From: Variovorax sp. ZS18.2.2
GTDB lineage: Bacteria; Pseudomonadota; Gammaproteobacteria; Burkholderiales; Burkholderiaceae_C
DNA: 64,000 bases
Assembly (NCBI RefSeq): GCF_024701975.1
Contig: NZ_JANLNM010000001.1
Location: 1,240,001 to 1,304,000, forward strand
Reading direction: 5' to 3'
Under the pieces are notes generated by a model. The model did no database searches, was not told the DNA's origin, and worked only from the letters and a program-made list of their open reading frames with translations. Below are positions 24,273 to 34,045 of this stretch, one piece after another (position 1 is the stretch's first letter; each line of letters starts with the position of its first letter). The translations under genes and the position numbers were made by a program.

Positions 24273-24751
24273 GCATTGAAACCCTGATCGCGGACTACCG
24301 CGATGTCGCACAGGCCGCGGCCTTGGTCGACTTGCTCGACACCTATGCCCGCGATCCGGCCGGTGGCGGCACGCCGCTCGATGCTGCCGTGCGCGAAGGC
24401 TTGCCCGCGGCGCTGGCGGCGCGTCCGCAGGCCTTCAGCGTGCTGGCCTTCGATGGCGACACGCCGGTGGGCCTGATCAATTGCATCGAAGGTTTCTCGA
24501 CCTTCGCCTGCAAGCCGCTGGTCAACGTGCACGACGTGGTCGTGCTGCCGAGCCACCGCGGCCAACGCGTCGCGCAGCAGATGTTCGCGCGGGTCGAAGA
24601 AGAGGCGCGCAAGCGGGGTGCCTGCAAGCTCACGCTCGAAGTGCTTTCGGGCAACGCATCGGCGCTGCGCTCCTATGAGCGCGAGGGATTCGCCGGCTAC
24701 CAGCTCGACCCGGCTTTCGGCCAAGCGGTCTTCTTGCAGAAGAAGCTCTGA
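24269..24751 (+). CDS. GNAT-family N-acetyltransferase
   Basis: 160-residue acetyltransferase of unknown substrate. The acetyl-CoA binding signature is visible as [28 protein letters not shown] (a V-x-x-x-x-R/Q-x-x-G/A pattern at about residues 91-105). The segment [19 protein letters not shown] is the usual C-terminal strand-helix. It starts at GTG 24269, overlapping the glmM stop (GTGA), so it is translationally coupled to glmM. That does not by itself establish a role in amino-sugar metabolism. Confidence 0.82.
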   Translation: MSIETLIADYRDVAQAAALVDLLDTYARDPAGGGTPLDAAVREGLPAALAARPQAFSVLAFDGDTPVGLINCIEGFSTFACKPLVNVHDVVVLPSHRGQRVAQQMFARVEEEARKRGACKLTLEVLSGNASALRSYEREGFAGYQLDPAFGQAVFLQKKL

Positions 24752-24799
24752 AAAAGAAAAGGGCCGGGGCGAATTGGTCGCCGTCGGCCCTCACCCCAA

Positions 24800-24821
24800 C
24801 CCTCTCCCCGAGGGGAGAGGG
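24800..24821. repeat. REP-like palindrome / bidirectional terminator
   Basis: A 10-bp perfect stem, CCCTCTCCCC and GGGGAGAGGG, with a two-base GA turn, preceded by CCCTCACCCCAA. This sequence type is a common dispersed palindrome in proteobacterial genomes. It sits between the convergent GNAT gene and acyl-CoA dehydrogenase gene and could end both transcripts. Confidence 0.55.
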
Positions 24822-24832
24822 AGCAAGACGAA

Positions 24833-26104
24833 TCAGAAGCGCGTGACGGGCGCCTCGGCTTCGGTCTTGTTGGGCGCGTACTTGCCCAGCTCCCACTTCG
24901 CGATCGCATTGCGGTGCACCTCGTCCGGGCCGTCGGCAAAGCGCAGCGTGCGCGCACCGGCATAGGCGTAGGCGAGCGGGAAGTCGTCGCACATGCCGCC
25001 GCCGCCGTGGACCTGCATGGCCCAGTCGATCACCTGGCAGGCCATGCTGGGCGCGACCACCTTGATCATCGCGATCTCGTTCTTGGCGACCTTGTTGCCG
25101 GCCACGTCCATCAGCCAGGCCGCCTTCAGCGTGAGCAGGCGGGCCATGTCGATCTTGCAGCGCGCTTCGGCGATGCGTTCCTGCGTCACGGTCTGCGAGG
25201 CGACGGTCTTGCCGAAGGCGACGCGCGAGGAGGCGCGCTTGCACATCAGCTCGAGCGCGCGCTCGGCCAGGCCGATCAGGCGCATGCAGTGGTGGATGCG
25301 TCCCGGGCCAAGGCGGCCTTGAGCAATTTCGAAGCCGCGGCCTTCGCCGAGCAGGATGTTGTCGACAGGCACGCGCACGTTCTCGAAGTACATCTCGACG
25401 TGGCCATGCGGCGCGTCGTCGTAACCCATCACGTTGAGCGGACGCACGATGCGGATGCCCTTGGCATCGGCCGGAACGATCACCATGCTCTGCTGCGAAT
25501 GGCGCGGCGCGTCCGGATCGCTCTTGCCCATCGTGATGAAGACAGCGCAGCGCGGATCGGCGGCGCCCGAGATCCACCACTTGTGGCCGTTGATCACGTA
25601 CTCGTCGCCCTGGCGTTCGATGCGGGTCGAGATGTTGGTGGCATCGCTCGATGCCACATCGGGCTCGGTCATCGCGAAGGCCGAGCGGATCTGGCCTTCG
25701 AGCAGCGGCTTGAGCCAGCGTGCTTTGATGGCTTCGGAGCCATAGCGGGCGATGGTTTCCATGTTGCCGGTGTCCGGCGCGGAGCAGTTGAAGGCTTCCG
25801 ATGCCCATGGCACGTGGCCCATGATTTCGGCCAGCGGCGCGTATTCCTGGTTGGTGAGGCCCGCACCGTCGTAGCCCGAGGCGGCGGCGCTATCGACCGG
25901 CAGAAACAGGTTCCACAGGCCCTGGGCCTTGGCCTTTTCCTTGACCTTCTCGACGGTCTTCAACGCGGTCCAGCGCTTGCCGGCGGCCGTGTTGGCGGCC
26001 AGCTCGGCGGAATACTCGGCTTCGGCCGGGTAGATGTGCGCATCCATGAAGTCGCTGACGCGCTTCTGCAGTTCCTTGGTCTTGGCCGAATATTCGAAAT
26101 CCAT
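24833..26104 (-). CDS. Acyl-CoA dehydrogenase
   Basis: FAD enzyme that forms the 2,3-double bond of acyl-CoA esters. From the ATG at 26104 it has 423 residues, normal for the family. Conserved segments include [15 protein letters not shown] (flavin contact), [30 protein letters not shown] and the C-terminal [34 protein letters not shown]. The long, charged N-terminal helix resembles the ACAD10/11-like subgroup that often pairs with a phosphotransferase-like protein, as here. It is the last gene of the minus-strand catabolic run. Chain length preference is unknown. Confidence 0.92.
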   Translation of the reverse strand: MDFEYSAKTKELQKRVSDFMDAHIYPAEAEYSAELAANTAAGKRWTALKTVEKVKEKAKAQGLWNLFLPVDSAAASGYDGAGLTNQEYAPLAEIMGHVPWASEAFNCSAPDTGNMETIARYGSEAIKARWLKPLLEGQIRSAFAMTEPDVASSDATNISTRIERQGDEYVINGHKWWISGAADPRCAVFITMGKSDPDAPRHSQQSMVIVPADAKGIRIVRPLNVMGYDDAPHGHVEMYFENVRVPVDNILLGEGRGFEIAQGRLGPGRIHHCMRLIGLAERALELMCKRASSRVAFGKTVASQTVTQERIAEARCKIDMARLLTLKAAWLMDVAGNKVAKNEIAMIKVVAPSMACQVIDWAMQVHGGGGMCDDFPLAYAYAGARTLRFADGPDEVHRNAIAKWELGKYAPNKTEAEAPVTRF

Positions 26105-26142
26105 GCTGTCTCCTGGTGGGGGTTGTCGGGAGGAGGGCCTGG

Positions 26143-27249
26143 TTACGCCTTTTGGGCGAATTGCCAGGCCATCTCGGCCATCGGTCTCGCGCCGCGCGCT
26201 GACGCCACGGCTTGCTCGCTCGATGCGGTACCGGCCTCGACCCGCTTCGCAATGCCCTGCAGGATCGCAGCCATGCGGAACAGGTTGTAGGCCTGATAGA
26301 AATTCCAGTCGGGCGCCAGCGCCTCGGGCGTACTGATGCGCGTGCGCTCGCAGTACCGGCGGATGTATTCGCTCTCGGTGGGGATGCCCAGCGCCGCGAC
26401 ATCCACGCCGCCGATGCCGCGACCGGTGGAGGGCGGCATGTGCCAGGACATGCAGTGATAGCTGAAGTCCGCCAGCGGATGGCCCAGCGTGGAAAGCTCC
26501 CAGTCGAGCACCGCGATGATCCGCGGCTCGGTGACGTGGAACATCACGTTGTCCAGGCGGTAGTCGCCATGGACGATCGAGACCTTGCTCTCGTCGCGCG
26601 CACTTGCCGGCATGTGGGTGGGGAACCAGTCGATCAGGCGTTCCATGGCCTCGATCGGCTGCGACAGTTCGCCGGTGCCATCGGCCGAGGCCTTGTACTG
26701 CTTGCTCCAGCGGCCGATCTGGCGCTCGAAGTAATTGCCGGGCTTGCCGTAGTCGGCCAGGCCTCGGGCGGCGAAGTCCACTGTGTGCAGCGCCGCGATG
26801 ACGCGGTTCATCTCGTCGTAGTACGCCGCGCGTTCGGCGTTGCTGAAGCCGGGCAGCGATTGGTCCCAGAGCACCCGGCCCTGCATGAACTCCATCACGT
26901 AGAAGGCACGGCCGATGACGGACTCGTCCTCGCACAGGCAGTGCATGCGCGGCACGGGCACGTCGGTGCCCTGCAGGCCGCTCATGACCTTGAACTCGCG
27001 CTCCACCGCATGGGCGGAAGGCAACAGCTTGGCGACCGGGCCAGGCTTGGCGCGCATCACGTAGCTTTGCGACGGCGTGATGAGCTTGTAGGTCGGGTTC
27101 GACTGCCCGCCCTTGAACATCTCCACCGTCAGCGGACCCTTGAAGCCCTCGAGGTTCTTCTCGAGCCAGGTGGCGAGCACCTCGATGTCGAAGGCGTGCT
27201 GCTGCGAAACCGCGCGGGTGCCGACGAAGTTGGAGAAGTCCTGGCTCAT
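26143..27249 (-). CDS. Aminoglycoside-phosphotransferase-like (ACAD10-type) kinase family protein
   Basis: 368 residues of the APH/choline-kinase fold. The catalytic loop is [13 protein letters not shown] and the metal-binding aspartate is in [11 protein letters not shown]; an N-terminal lobe contains [10 protein letters not shown]. In eukaryotic ACAD10/11 this domain is fused to an acyl-CoA dehydrogenase and acts on 4-hydroxyacyl-CoA, and the adjacent dehydrogenase here suggests a similar role. That role is inferred from context. It is one base away from the Crp-like gene upstream, so all are probably one operon. Confidence 0.85.
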   Translation of the reverse strand: MSQDFSNFVGTRAVSQQHAFDIEVLATWLEKNLEGFKGPLTVEMFKGGQSNPTYKLITPSQSYVMRAKPGPVAKLLPSAHAVEREFKVMSGLQGTDVPVPRMHCLCEDESVIGRAFYVMEFMQGRVLWDQSLPGFSNAERAAYYDEMNRVIAALHTVDFAARGLADYGKPGNYFERQIGRWSKQYKASADGTGELSQPIEAMERLIDWFPTHMPASARDESKVSIVHGDYRLDNVMFHVTEPRIIAVLDWELSTLGHPLADFSYHCMSWHMPPSTGRGIGGVDVAALGIPTESEYIRRYCERTRISTPEALAPDWNFYQAYNLFRMAAILQGIAKRVEAGTASSEQAVASARGARPMAEMAWQFAQKA

Positions 27250-27250
27250 G

Positions 27251-27970
27251 TCAGATATCCGCTTCCGAGATGCGCCGCAAGGCCGCACGGTCCAGAACCA
27301 CCAGGCCACCCGGCTCGATCCGGATGCTGCCCTCGCGTTCCATGGTCTTGAGTTCCTGGTTGACGCGCTGGCGCGAGGCGCCGAGCAGTTGCGCCAGTTC
27401 TTCCTGCGCCAGTTGCAGGCCGATGCGCATCTGGCTGCCGTCGTCCAGGTTGGGCACACCGTAGCTGCGCACCAAATGGATCAGCTGCTTGGCGAGCCGC
27501 GCGCGCAAGGGCAGGGTGTTGAGGTCTTCCACCAGCCCGAACAGCGTGCGGATGCGCCGTGCCTGCAGCCGCATCAGCGCTTCGTACAGCTCCACATGCG
27601 AGGCGAGGATCTTCTGGAAGTCGGCCCGCGCCACGCAGAGGATGGTGCTGTCCCCATGCGCATAGGCGTCGTGCGTGCGCCGGTCCCCGTCGAACATCGC
27701 CACGTCGCCGAACCAGATGCCCGGCTCCACGTAGGTCAGCGTCACCTGCTTGCCCGAGACGGCCGTCGAGCTGACCCGCACCGCGCCCTTGGCGCAGGCA
27801 ATCCAGTGTTCGGGAGGGTCGCCGCGTGCGGCGATCAGGTCGCCGTCTTTGTAGCGTTTGACGAAAGCGCATCGGAGGATGTCGTGCCGTAGCGATGGAG
27901 ATAGGGAAGAAAACCAGCGACCACTGTTGATCGCTTCACGTTCTTCGATGGTAAGAATGGGGTCGTCCAT
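27251..27970 (-). CDS. Crp/Fnr-family transcriptional regulator
   Basis: 239 residues from the ATG at 27970. The N-terminal cyclic-nucleotide-binding-like beta roll (about 20-130) contains GDLIAARGDPPEHWIACAKGAVRV. A dimerisation helix follows, then a winged-helix DNA-binding domain with LAQEELAQLLGASRQRVNQELKTMEREG as the recognition region. No Fnr cysteine cluster is visible. It lies inside the fatty-acid-type gene run, so it may control that run. The effector is unknown. Confidence 0.85.
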   Translation of the reverse strand: MDDPILTIEEREAINSGRWFSSLSPSLRHDILRCAFVKRYKDGDLIAARGDPPEHWIACAKGAVRVSSTAVSGKQVTLTYVEPGIWFGDVAMFDGDRRTHDAYAHGDSTILCVARADFQKILASHVELYEALMRLQARRIRTLFGLVEDLNTLPLRARLAKQLIHLVRSYGVPNLDDGSQMRIGLQLAQEELAQLLGASRQRVNQELKTMEREGSIRIEPGGLVVLDRAALRRISEADI

Positions 27971-28031
27971 TGGTCTGTCCTCTCGGCGACTGAAAAGCTG
28001 GGGGGTGTCACGGGAGCGACGCCAGAAGGCG

Positions 28032-28811
28032 CTACTCGTACTGCGGCGGTTTCTTCTCGAGGAACGCGGCGATGCCGATGCCCGCGTTCGCATGGTGCAG
28101 GTTGCGCACGAAGTGATCGCGCTCCTGCGAGAGCTGCGCGGCCAGCGTGGCGCCGCGTGCTTCGCTCAGCAGTTCCTTGATGCTGGCCAGCGAGTTGGGT
28201 GCGCGGGCGTTGAGCTTCTTCGCCAACGACAGGGCGCCTGCGAGGGCCTGCCCGTTCTCGGTGAGTTCGTTCACAAGGCCGGCCGCATGCAGGCGCGGTG
28301 CGGCGATGCGTTCGCCGTTCATGAGCCATTCGCTGGCGAGCTGGCGCGGCAGTTGCTGCCCCAGATGCCAGCTCAGGCCGCCGTCGGGCGACAGCGCCAC
28401 GTTGCTGTACGAGGCCGCGAACACCGCGTCGCGCGCCGCCACCACAAAGTCGCAGGCCAGGGCCAGCGAAAAGCCCGCGCCGGCCGCGGCGCCTTCGACG
28501 GCCGCGATGATCGGCTTGGGAAAGGTGCGGATCGAATCGATCCAGTTGTGCAGGCCTTCGATGCTCTCGGCCTGCACCGAGCGGTCGAGCTCTCGGTTGG
28601 CGAGCAGGCGCTGCAGCGAGCCGCCGGCGCAGAACCATGCGCCTTCGCCCACGATGACGACGCTGCGGATTTCGGCGCTGCTCTCGGCGCCATTGAGCGC
28701 CTCGATGCCCGCGGCGTAGATCTCGGGGCCCAGCGCATTGCGCTGGGTGGGGTTGGCGATGGTCAGCACCATGGTGCTGCCTTCGCTGGTGCTCTTGAGT
28801 TCGGCGGTCAT
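28032..28811 (-). CDS. Enoyl-CoA hydratase/isomerase-family protein, oxepin-CoA hydrolase 'alternative type'
   Basis: 259-residue crotonase-fold enzyme. The oxyanion-hole segments are FCAGGSLQRLL and EGAAAGAGFSLALACD. It aligns with the group that databases label oxepin-CoA hydrolase, alternative type, with the same MTAEL start and a C-terminus like GIAAFLEKKPPQY. Of the two catalytic glutamates of classical hydratases, the first is replaced (SYSNVALSPDGG) and only the second, in ASEWLMNGERI, is present. It may therefore be an isomerase or hydrolase rather than a simple hydratase. Confidence 0.8.
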   Translation of the reverse strand: MTAELKSTSEGSTMVLTIANPTQRNALGPEIYAAGIEALNGAESSAEIRSVVIVGEGAWFCAGGSLQRLLANRELDRSVQAESIEGLHNWIDSIRTFPKPIIAAVEGAAAGAGFSLALACDFVVAARDAVFAASYSNVALSPDGGLSWHLGQQLPRQLASEWLMNGERIAAPRLHAAGLVNELTENGQALAGALSLAKKLNARAPNSLASIKELLSEARGATLAAQLSQERDHFVRNLHHANAGIGIAAFLEKKPPQYE

Positions 28812-28850
28812 CGCTGTGTCGCGTTTCCAGTCGGTTGGTGGTTTGTTTAT

Positions 28851-30371
28851 TTATTCTTCTTCGTGCAGGAGGCTCAGGCCCAGTGCGCCGCGGCGGCGCA
28901 GCCACGGGCTCGGGCGATAGCGTGGGTCGCCATAGACGGTCTGCAGGTTGAACAGCACCTCGAGCATGTTGGTCGGGCCGTAGAGGTTGCCCATCGCGAG
29001 CGGGCCGCGCGGATAGCCCAGGCCCAGCTGCACTGCCGTCTCCAGGTCGGCCGGCGTGCACACGCGTTGCTGGCACATGTCGGTGGCAATGTTGACGATG
29101 GTGCCGATCACGCGCTGCGTGACGAAGCCGCCGCTGTCGCGGATCACGCTCACCGCCTTGCCGTCGCGTGCGAAGAGGGCGTGCGCGGCGTCGCGGATGT
29201 CGCGGCGGGTGGCCGGGTTGGTGGCGAGCACGCGGCGCTTGGTGGCGGCGTCGTCGATCAGCATGTCGATGCCGACGGTGCGCGTGGCGTCCAGTCGCTC
29301 CACCGCCGCGACCGTGGTCACGTCGAAGCCCAGTGGGGCCACGAGGATCAGCGAATGCGGCGCAGCGGTGGCGCCGCTGTCGATCTGCGCGCCCAGCGTG
29401 TTGATCAGGCGCAGCAGCTCGGCACGACGGGCCGCGCGGGGCGACACCCAGACCGAGGGCGTGCCGTCGACCATGGGCGGCGCGGCTTCTGGCGTCTGCT
29501 GCATCACGCCGTCGGTGTAGCGGTAGAAGCCTTCGTTGGTCTTGCGGCCGAGTGCGCCGGCTGCCAGGCGCTGCGCGGTGATCACGCTCGGGCGGAAGCG
29601 CGGCTCCTCGAAGTACTGGTGGTAGATCGACTCCATCACCGGGTGCGACACGTCGAGCGCCGTCAGGTCCAGCAGCTCGAACGGGCCGAGGCGGAAACCG
29701 GCCTGGTCCTTCAGGATGCGGTCGATGGTCACGAAGTCGGTCACGCCTTCGCCGACGATGCGCAGCGCCTCGGTGCCGTAGCCGCGGCCCGCGTGGTTGA
29801 CGATGAAGCCGGGCGTGTCCTGCGCCTGCACCGCGCTGTGCCCCATCTGCACCGCGTAGCCTGCAAGCTGCTTGCAGACCTCGGGCGCGGTCTTGAAGCC
29901 CGCCACCACCTCGACCACCTTCATCAGCGGCACGGGGTTGAAGAAGTGAAAGCCCGCAAAGCGCTCCGGATGCGCGAGCCCTGCCGCGATGGCCGTCACG
30001 GAGAGCGACGAGGTGTTGGTGACCAGCGTGGCCGTCGGGGCCACCACGGTCTCGATCTCGCGGAACAGCTTGCGCTTGACCTCGAGGTCTTCGATCACCG
30101 CCTCGATCACGAGGTCGCAGCCGGCCAGTGCCTGGATCGAGTCGACGGCCTGCACGCGTGCGATCTGCGCATCACGGGCTGCGGCATCGAGCTTGCCCTT
30201 TTCATGCAGCTTGTTCCATTGGGCGACGAGGGCTTCGCGTCCACGCTCGGCGGCACCTGCAAAGCTGTCGAGCAGCAGCACTTCGCTGCCGGCCTGTGCG
30301 GCGATCTGCGCGATCCCGCGACCCATGGCGCCGGCGCCGATGAGCCCGATCCTTTTGTAGTTCACTGTCAT
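28851..30371 (-). CDS. 3-hydroxyacyl-CoA dehydrogenase (PaaH/FadB-like)
   Basis: NAD-dependent oxidation of 3-hydroxyacyl-CoA to 3-ketoacyl-CoA. From the ATG at 30371 it has 506 residues. The N-terminal Rossmann motif is IGLIGAGAMGRGIAQIAAQAG. The catalytic histidine region is FAGFHFFNPVPLMKVVEVV, with NTSSLSVTAIAAG before it. Two C-terminal dehydrogenase domains follow (around residues 190-290 and 410-500), the PaaH-type arrangement. It neighbours the oxepin-hydrolase-like gene, which hints at aromatic acid degradation, though no paaABC or ring-hydroxylating genes are present. Confidence 0.9.
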   Translation of the reverse strand: MTVNYKRIGLIGAGAMGRGIAQIAAQAGSEVLLLDSFAGAAERGREALVAQWNKLHEKGKLDAAARDAQIARVQAVDSIQALAGCDLVIEAVIEDLEVKRKLFREIETVVAPTATLVTNTSSLSVTAIAAGLAHPERFAGFHFFNPVPLMKVVEVVAGFKTAPEVCKQLAGYAVQMGHSAVQAQDTPGFIVNHAGRGYGTEALRIVGEGVTDFVTIDRILKDQAGFRLGPFELLDLTALDVSHPVMESIYHQYFEEPRFRPSVITAQRLAAGALGRKTNEGFYRYTDGVMQQTPEAAPPMVDGTPSVWVSPRAARRAELLRLINTLGAQIDSGATAAPHSLILVAPLGFDVTTVAAVERLDATRTVGIDMLIDDAATKRRVLATNPATRRDIRDAAHALFARDGKAVSVIRDSGGFVTQRVIGTIVNIATDMCQQRVCTPADLETAVQLGLGYPRGPLAMGNLYGPTNMLEVLFNLQTVYGDPRYRPSPWLRRRGALGLSLLHEEE

Positions 30372-30514
30372 TTGATGGAGATTTTCGCTGGTTGAGTGGT
30401 ATGAGGGCCTGACGCGCAGGTGCTGGCCGGAGAGCGACTGGCGAGCGTCGGCAGACTCCGATTTTGCAATCCCGCGCGGGCGATGCGTCCCGGGTCTTAC
30501 GCGGGGCCGCGTTT

Positions 30515-31672
30515 TCAGGCCGGACGACGGCTGCGGTCGATGGTCACGCTCAGGCCGATGGCGACCAGCAGCAGCGCAAGGCCGACCCGGCTCATCCAGG
30601 GCGCGGCATCGTTCGCGAGCAGCCAGCCGCCGAGCGCCGCGCCGACGGCCTGGCCGATGTAGATACCCGAGCTGTTGAGCGCCACGGAGCCCGGTGCCAG
30701 CGCGGGTGCCAGGCCCACGAGCCGCGCCTGCTGCGCCGAATTGGTGGCAAAGCAGCCCAGGCCCCAGGGCACGATCACCACCGCCAGCCAGGCGAGCGTG
30801 CTCGCGAACGGCCACAAGAGCAGGCTCAGCGCGATCAACGAACTCGTCAGCAACACCATGCGGCCGGCGCCCACGCGGTCGATATAGCGGCTGACCACCA
30901 TGTTGCCGATCAGCCCGAAGGCACCAAACAAGGCCCACATCAGGCTCAGCGTGTTGGCGTCTGCACCGAAGCTCTGCTTGAGGACGGGCCCGAAATAGCT
31001 GAACAGCACGAACTGCCCCGAGCCCTGCAGCGCCGTGACCGACACGATGCCCATCAGCACCGGGCTGCGCAGCACGCGCGACCACGCGGCGGCCGTGAGC
31101 GCGGCGGGCCGGATGCCGCTGGGCAGCGTGAGCCAGATCGAGGCGGCGCTCACGATGCTGAGCATCGCGATGGCCATGAAGGCCATGCGCCAGCCGAGGT
31201 GGCCGCCGATCAGCGTGCCGATGGGCAGGCCCAGCACCGAGGCCATCGACCAGCCGAGGAAGACGAAGGTGACGGCGCGCCCGCGGTGCTCCGGCGGCAC
31301 CAGCATGCCGGCGCAGGCCGCGGCCTGCGGCGTGAAGATCGCCGGGGCAATCACCGTGAGCATGCGGACCGGCAGCAGGGCGGCGAAGCTCGGCATGAGC
31401 GCAGAGAGGGCGTGTCCGGCGGCGTACCAGAGGAGCGTGAGGGCCAGGAGCTGGCGACGGTCCCAGCCCGCGACCAAGGCTGCCAGGAGCGGTGCGCCGA
31501 GGCACATCACGATCGCGGCGGCGGTGATCAGCTGGCCCGCTGTCGCAGCGGTGACAGCAAGCGAGGCGCTGATCTCGTTGAGCGTGCCGGGCACCACCAT
31601 CACGCCGGTGCCGATCACGAAATTGCCGGCCAGCAGCGCCCAGAGTGCGCCCTGGGGCGCAGGCCGGCTCAT
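30515..31672 (-). CDS. Major facilitator superfamily transporter
   Basis: 385-residue, 12-helix transporter. The first helix region is GALWALLAGNFVIGTGVMVVPG, and the loop between helices 2 and 3 has a degraded RDR-type basic motif (GWDRRQLLAL). The C-terminal half includes LGCFATNSAQQARLVG and SSGIYIGQAVGAALGGWLL. The family type resembles drug or sugar-efflux MFS exporters. Substrate unknown. A 143-base gap separates it from the 3-hydroxyacyl-CoA dehydrogenase gene; nothing clear is seen there. Confidence 0.85.
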   Translation of the reverse strand: MSRPAPQGALWALLAGNFVIGTGVMVVPGTLNEISASLAVTAATAGQLITAAAIVMCLGAPLLAALVAGWDRRQLLALTLLWYAAGHALSALMPSFAALLPVRMLTVIAPAIFTPQAAACAGMLVPPEHRGRAVTFVFLGWSMASVLGLPIGTLIGGHLGWRMAFMAIAMLSIVSAASIWLTLPSGIRPAALTAAAWSRVLRSPVLMGIVSVTALQGSGQFVLFSYFGPVLKQSFGADANTLSLMWALFGAFGLIGNMVVSRYIDRVGAGRMVLLTSSLIALSLLLWPFASTLAWLAVVIVPWGLGCFATNSAQQARLVGLAPALAPGSVALNSSGIYIGQAVGAALGGWLLANDAAPWMSRVGLALLLVAIGLSVTIDRSRRPA

Positions 31673-31732
31673 TGAGTGACCTTCGCCTTCGGCTGCGGTA
31701 TTCGCCTTGGGGCGGCCCGGCGGCTCATGACC

Positions 31733-32740
31733 TCACCGGCGAACCTGCAGGGCGCCGGGATTCACGATGTTGGTGGGATTGCCCTTGATGAAGCTCACGA
31801 CGTTGTCGAAAGCCTGGCCGAAATAGCTCTCGTAGCTGTCCTGCTCGACATAGCCAATGTGCGGCGTGCAGATGCAGTTCTCGAGGCGCAGCAGCGCATG
31901 GCCCTGCAGCGGCGGTTCGCTCTCGAACACGTCGATGGCGGCGAGGCCCGGGCGTCCGCGGTTGAGTGCGGCGAGCAGGGCATCGGCCTCGACCAGTTCG
32001 GCGCGGGACGTGTTCACGAAGAGCGCCGTCGGCTTCATGCGCGAGAGGTCTTCGAGCGTGACGAGGCCGTTGGTTTCTTCGTTGAGCCGCAGATGCACAG
32101 ACAGCACGTCGGCCGCGGCGAAGAACTCGTGGCGGTTCTGCGCCACCTGGAAACCATCGGAGCGCGCCTTGGCGCAACTGGCCTCGCGACCCCAGATCAC
32201 CACCTGCATGCCGAAGGCCTGTCCGTAGCGCGCGACCAGTTGCCCGATGCGGCCATAGCCCCAGATGCAGAGCGTCTTGCCCTTGAGCACCGAGCCGAGC
32301 CCGAAATTGGCCGGCATCGAGGCCGACTTGAGACCCGACTGCTGCCACGCGCCGTGCTTGAGGTTGCTGATGTACTGCGGCAGCCTGCGCATGGCCGCCA
32401 TGATCAACGCCCAGGTGAGCTCGGCGGGCGCCTGCGGAGAGCCCGTGCCCTCGGCCACCGCCACGCCGCGCTCGGTGCAGGCATTGACGTCGATGTGGCC
32501 GCCGACGCGCCCGGTCTGCGAAATGAGCTTGAGCTTGGGCAGCTTCTCGATCAGCTGGCGCGAGATGTGGGTGCGCTCGCGAATCAGCACGATCACGTCG
32601 GCGTCCTTGAGGCGAACCGACAGTTGCCCGATGCCCTTGACCGTGTTGGTGTAGACCTTGGCCGCGTACGCGTCCAGCTTGGCGGCGCAGCGCAGCTTGC
32701 GCACGGCGTCCTGGTAATCGTCGAGGATCACAATGTTCAT
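31733..32740 (-). CDS. D-2-hydroxyacid dehydrogenase family protein
   Basis: 335-residue NAD(P)-dependent oxidoreductase. The Rossmann motif is CIWGYGRIGQLVARYGQAFG. The catalytic triad is in NTSRAELVEADAL (Arg), FESEPPLQGHALL (Glu) and CTPHIGYVEQDSYESYF (His). Related proteins reduce glyoxylate, hydroxypyruvate or 2-ketoacids, so the substrate cannot be fixed. It lies 60 bases upstream of the MFS gene and may be co-transcribed. Confidence 0.9.
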   Translation of the reverse strand: MNIVILDDYQDAVRKLRCAAKLDAYAAKVYTNTVKGIGQLSVRLKDADVIVLIRERTHISRQLIEKLPKLKLISQTGRVGGHIDVNACTERGVAVAEGTGSPQAPAELTWALIMAAMRRLPQYISNLKHGAWQQSGLKSASMPANFGLGSVLKGKTLCIWGYGRIGQLVARYGQAFGMQVVIWGREASCAKARSDGFQVAQNRHEFFAAADVLSVHLRLNEETNGLVTLEDLSRMKPTALFVNTSRAELVEADALLAALNRGRPGLAAIDVFESEPPLQGHALLRLENCICTPHIGYVEQDSYESYFGQAFDNVVSFIKGNPTNIVNPGALQVRR

Positions 32741-32839
32741 GGCGTGCCATTGTGCCTCGCAGCATTGGGATGTCGCGCCAGTGAACGTTTGGATACCCAG
32801 CCCGGGGCGCTTCTGGAGCGGCTCCCCGGGGGAAATGCC

Positions 32840-33205
32840 TCAATGCAGGCGTGCGGAACGCGGTGTCGAACCCATGGTTTCCGCCGCCTCGAGCGCGGCC
32901 AGCCGGTCGAGCTCCGCGCAGACATCGGCCATGCGGCCCGAGATCACCATGCGGCTGCGGTCCCGGCTTTTTCCGTCGATCACGCGAACCACGCGCAGCG
33001 GGCGTGCCGGTGCTGCGGCGGTCGCCGTTGGCGAAGGTGTGCCTGCGGTGCGCGTGGTGCAGGCGGGGCGCACAGCCACATAGCGCAGTCCGGCGGCGGT
33101 GTCGCTGCTGTCCCGGTGACGGGTGCGGCGAGCGGGCATGAGGCGGCTGGCAAGCGATTGCAGCGGCATCCAGAAATCAGCGATGGCGAGGAGGGCGATT
33201 CCCAT
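32840..33205 (-). CDS. Hypothetical protein downstream of lexA
   Basis: 121 residues from the ATG at 33205, chosen because TGGAG lies six bases upstream. I do not recognise a domain. A hydrophobic start (MGIALLAIADFWMPLQSLAS) is followed by an Arg/Thr/Ala-rich middle and a better-conserved-looking end RVVRVIDGKSRDRSRMVISGRMADVCAELDRLAALEA. It lies 138 bases after lexA on the same strand, so it may be co-transcribed with lexA and SOS-induced. The gap between them shows no gene. Confidence 0.6.
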   Translation of the reverse strand: MGIALLAIADFWMPLQSLASRLMPARRTRHRDSSDTAAGLRYVAVRPACTTRTAGTPSPTATAAAPARPLRVVRVIDGKSRDRSRMVISGRMADVCAELDRLAALEAAETMGSTPRSARLH

Positions 33206-33343
33206 GTGAACTCCAAAAAAGTCTGAGGTTGAACACAGGCAGGATTTCTTCAATCGGCCGCGACAGGGTGATGGCGACTTCGCGCCATACGCCCGCCACC
33301 TGTTGCGGCCGGATGGGTGCTGCTGCAAAGCAGGCCGCAAGGC

Positions 33344-34027
33344 CTACATCAGCATGGTGTTGCGGATGAGGCCGACCGCGAGGCCTTCGATTTCGAAGGG
33401 CTCGCCGGGCTGGACGATGATGGTCGGGTAGTCGGGGTTCTCGGCGTGCAGTTCGATCACCTGCTTGTTGCGCTTCAGGCGCTTGACGGTGACTTCGTCG
33501 CCCAGGCGCGCCACCACGATCTGGCCGTTGCGCGCTTCCTTGGTGGCCTGCACGGCGAGCAGGTCGCCGTCCATGATGCCGGCGTCGCGCATCGACATGC
33601 CGCGCACCTTGAGCAGGTAGTCGGGCTGACGCTGGAACAGCGTGTTCTCGACGTAATAGGTCTGGTCGACATGCTCTTGCGCCAGGATGGGCGAGCCGGC
33701 CGCGACACGACCGATGAGCGGCAGCGCCAGTTGCGCCATGCCGGGCAGCGACAGCGAGAACTGCCCGCCTTCGCGATGGCGCGTTTCATTGAGCGAACGC
33801 AGTGCATCGCCCTTGAGGCGGATGCCGCGCGAGGTGCCGCTGACGAGTTCGATCACACCCTTGCGCGCCAGCGCCTGCAGGTGCTCTTCGGCGGCGTTGG
33901 CCGACTTGAATCCCAGCTCGTTGGCGATTTCGGCGCGCGTGGGCGGCGCGCCAGTGCGCGCGATGGCGCTCTGGATCAAGTCGAGGATCTGCTGCTGGCG
34001 GGCGGTAAGCTTCACGGCGAACTGCAT
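33344..34027 (-). CDS. lexA: SOS repressor LexA
   Basis: Represses SOS genes; self-cleaves when RecA is activated. It has 227 residues. The N-terminal winged helix-turn-helix ([13 protein letters not shown] through [19 protein letters not shown]) contacts DNA. The cleavage site is A110-G111 in GRVAAGSP, and the catalytic dyad is S145 ([10 protein letters not shown]) and K182 (DEVTVKRL). Two LexA-like boxes lie directly upstream, consistent with autorepression. Confidence 0.97.
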   Translation of the reverse strand: MQFAVKLTARQQQILDLIQSAIARTGAPPTRAEIANELGFKSANAAEEHLQALARKGVIELVSGTSRGIRLKGDALRSLNETRHREGGQFSLSLPGMAQLALPLIGRVAAGSPILAQEHVDQTYYVENTLFQRQPDYLLKVRGMSMRDAGIMDGDLLAVQATKEARNGQIVVARLGDEVTVKRLKRNKQVIELHAENPDYPTIIVQPGEPFEIEGLAVGLIRNTMLM

Positions 34028-34045
34028 ATGTGGTTCCTTGCGGCA

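Noticed and set aside
27858..30395. 845-codon plus-strand frame opposite the fatty-acid genes
   Set aside because: The minus strand carries crotonase and dehydrogenase motifs; this frame is Arg/Gln/His-rich shadow.
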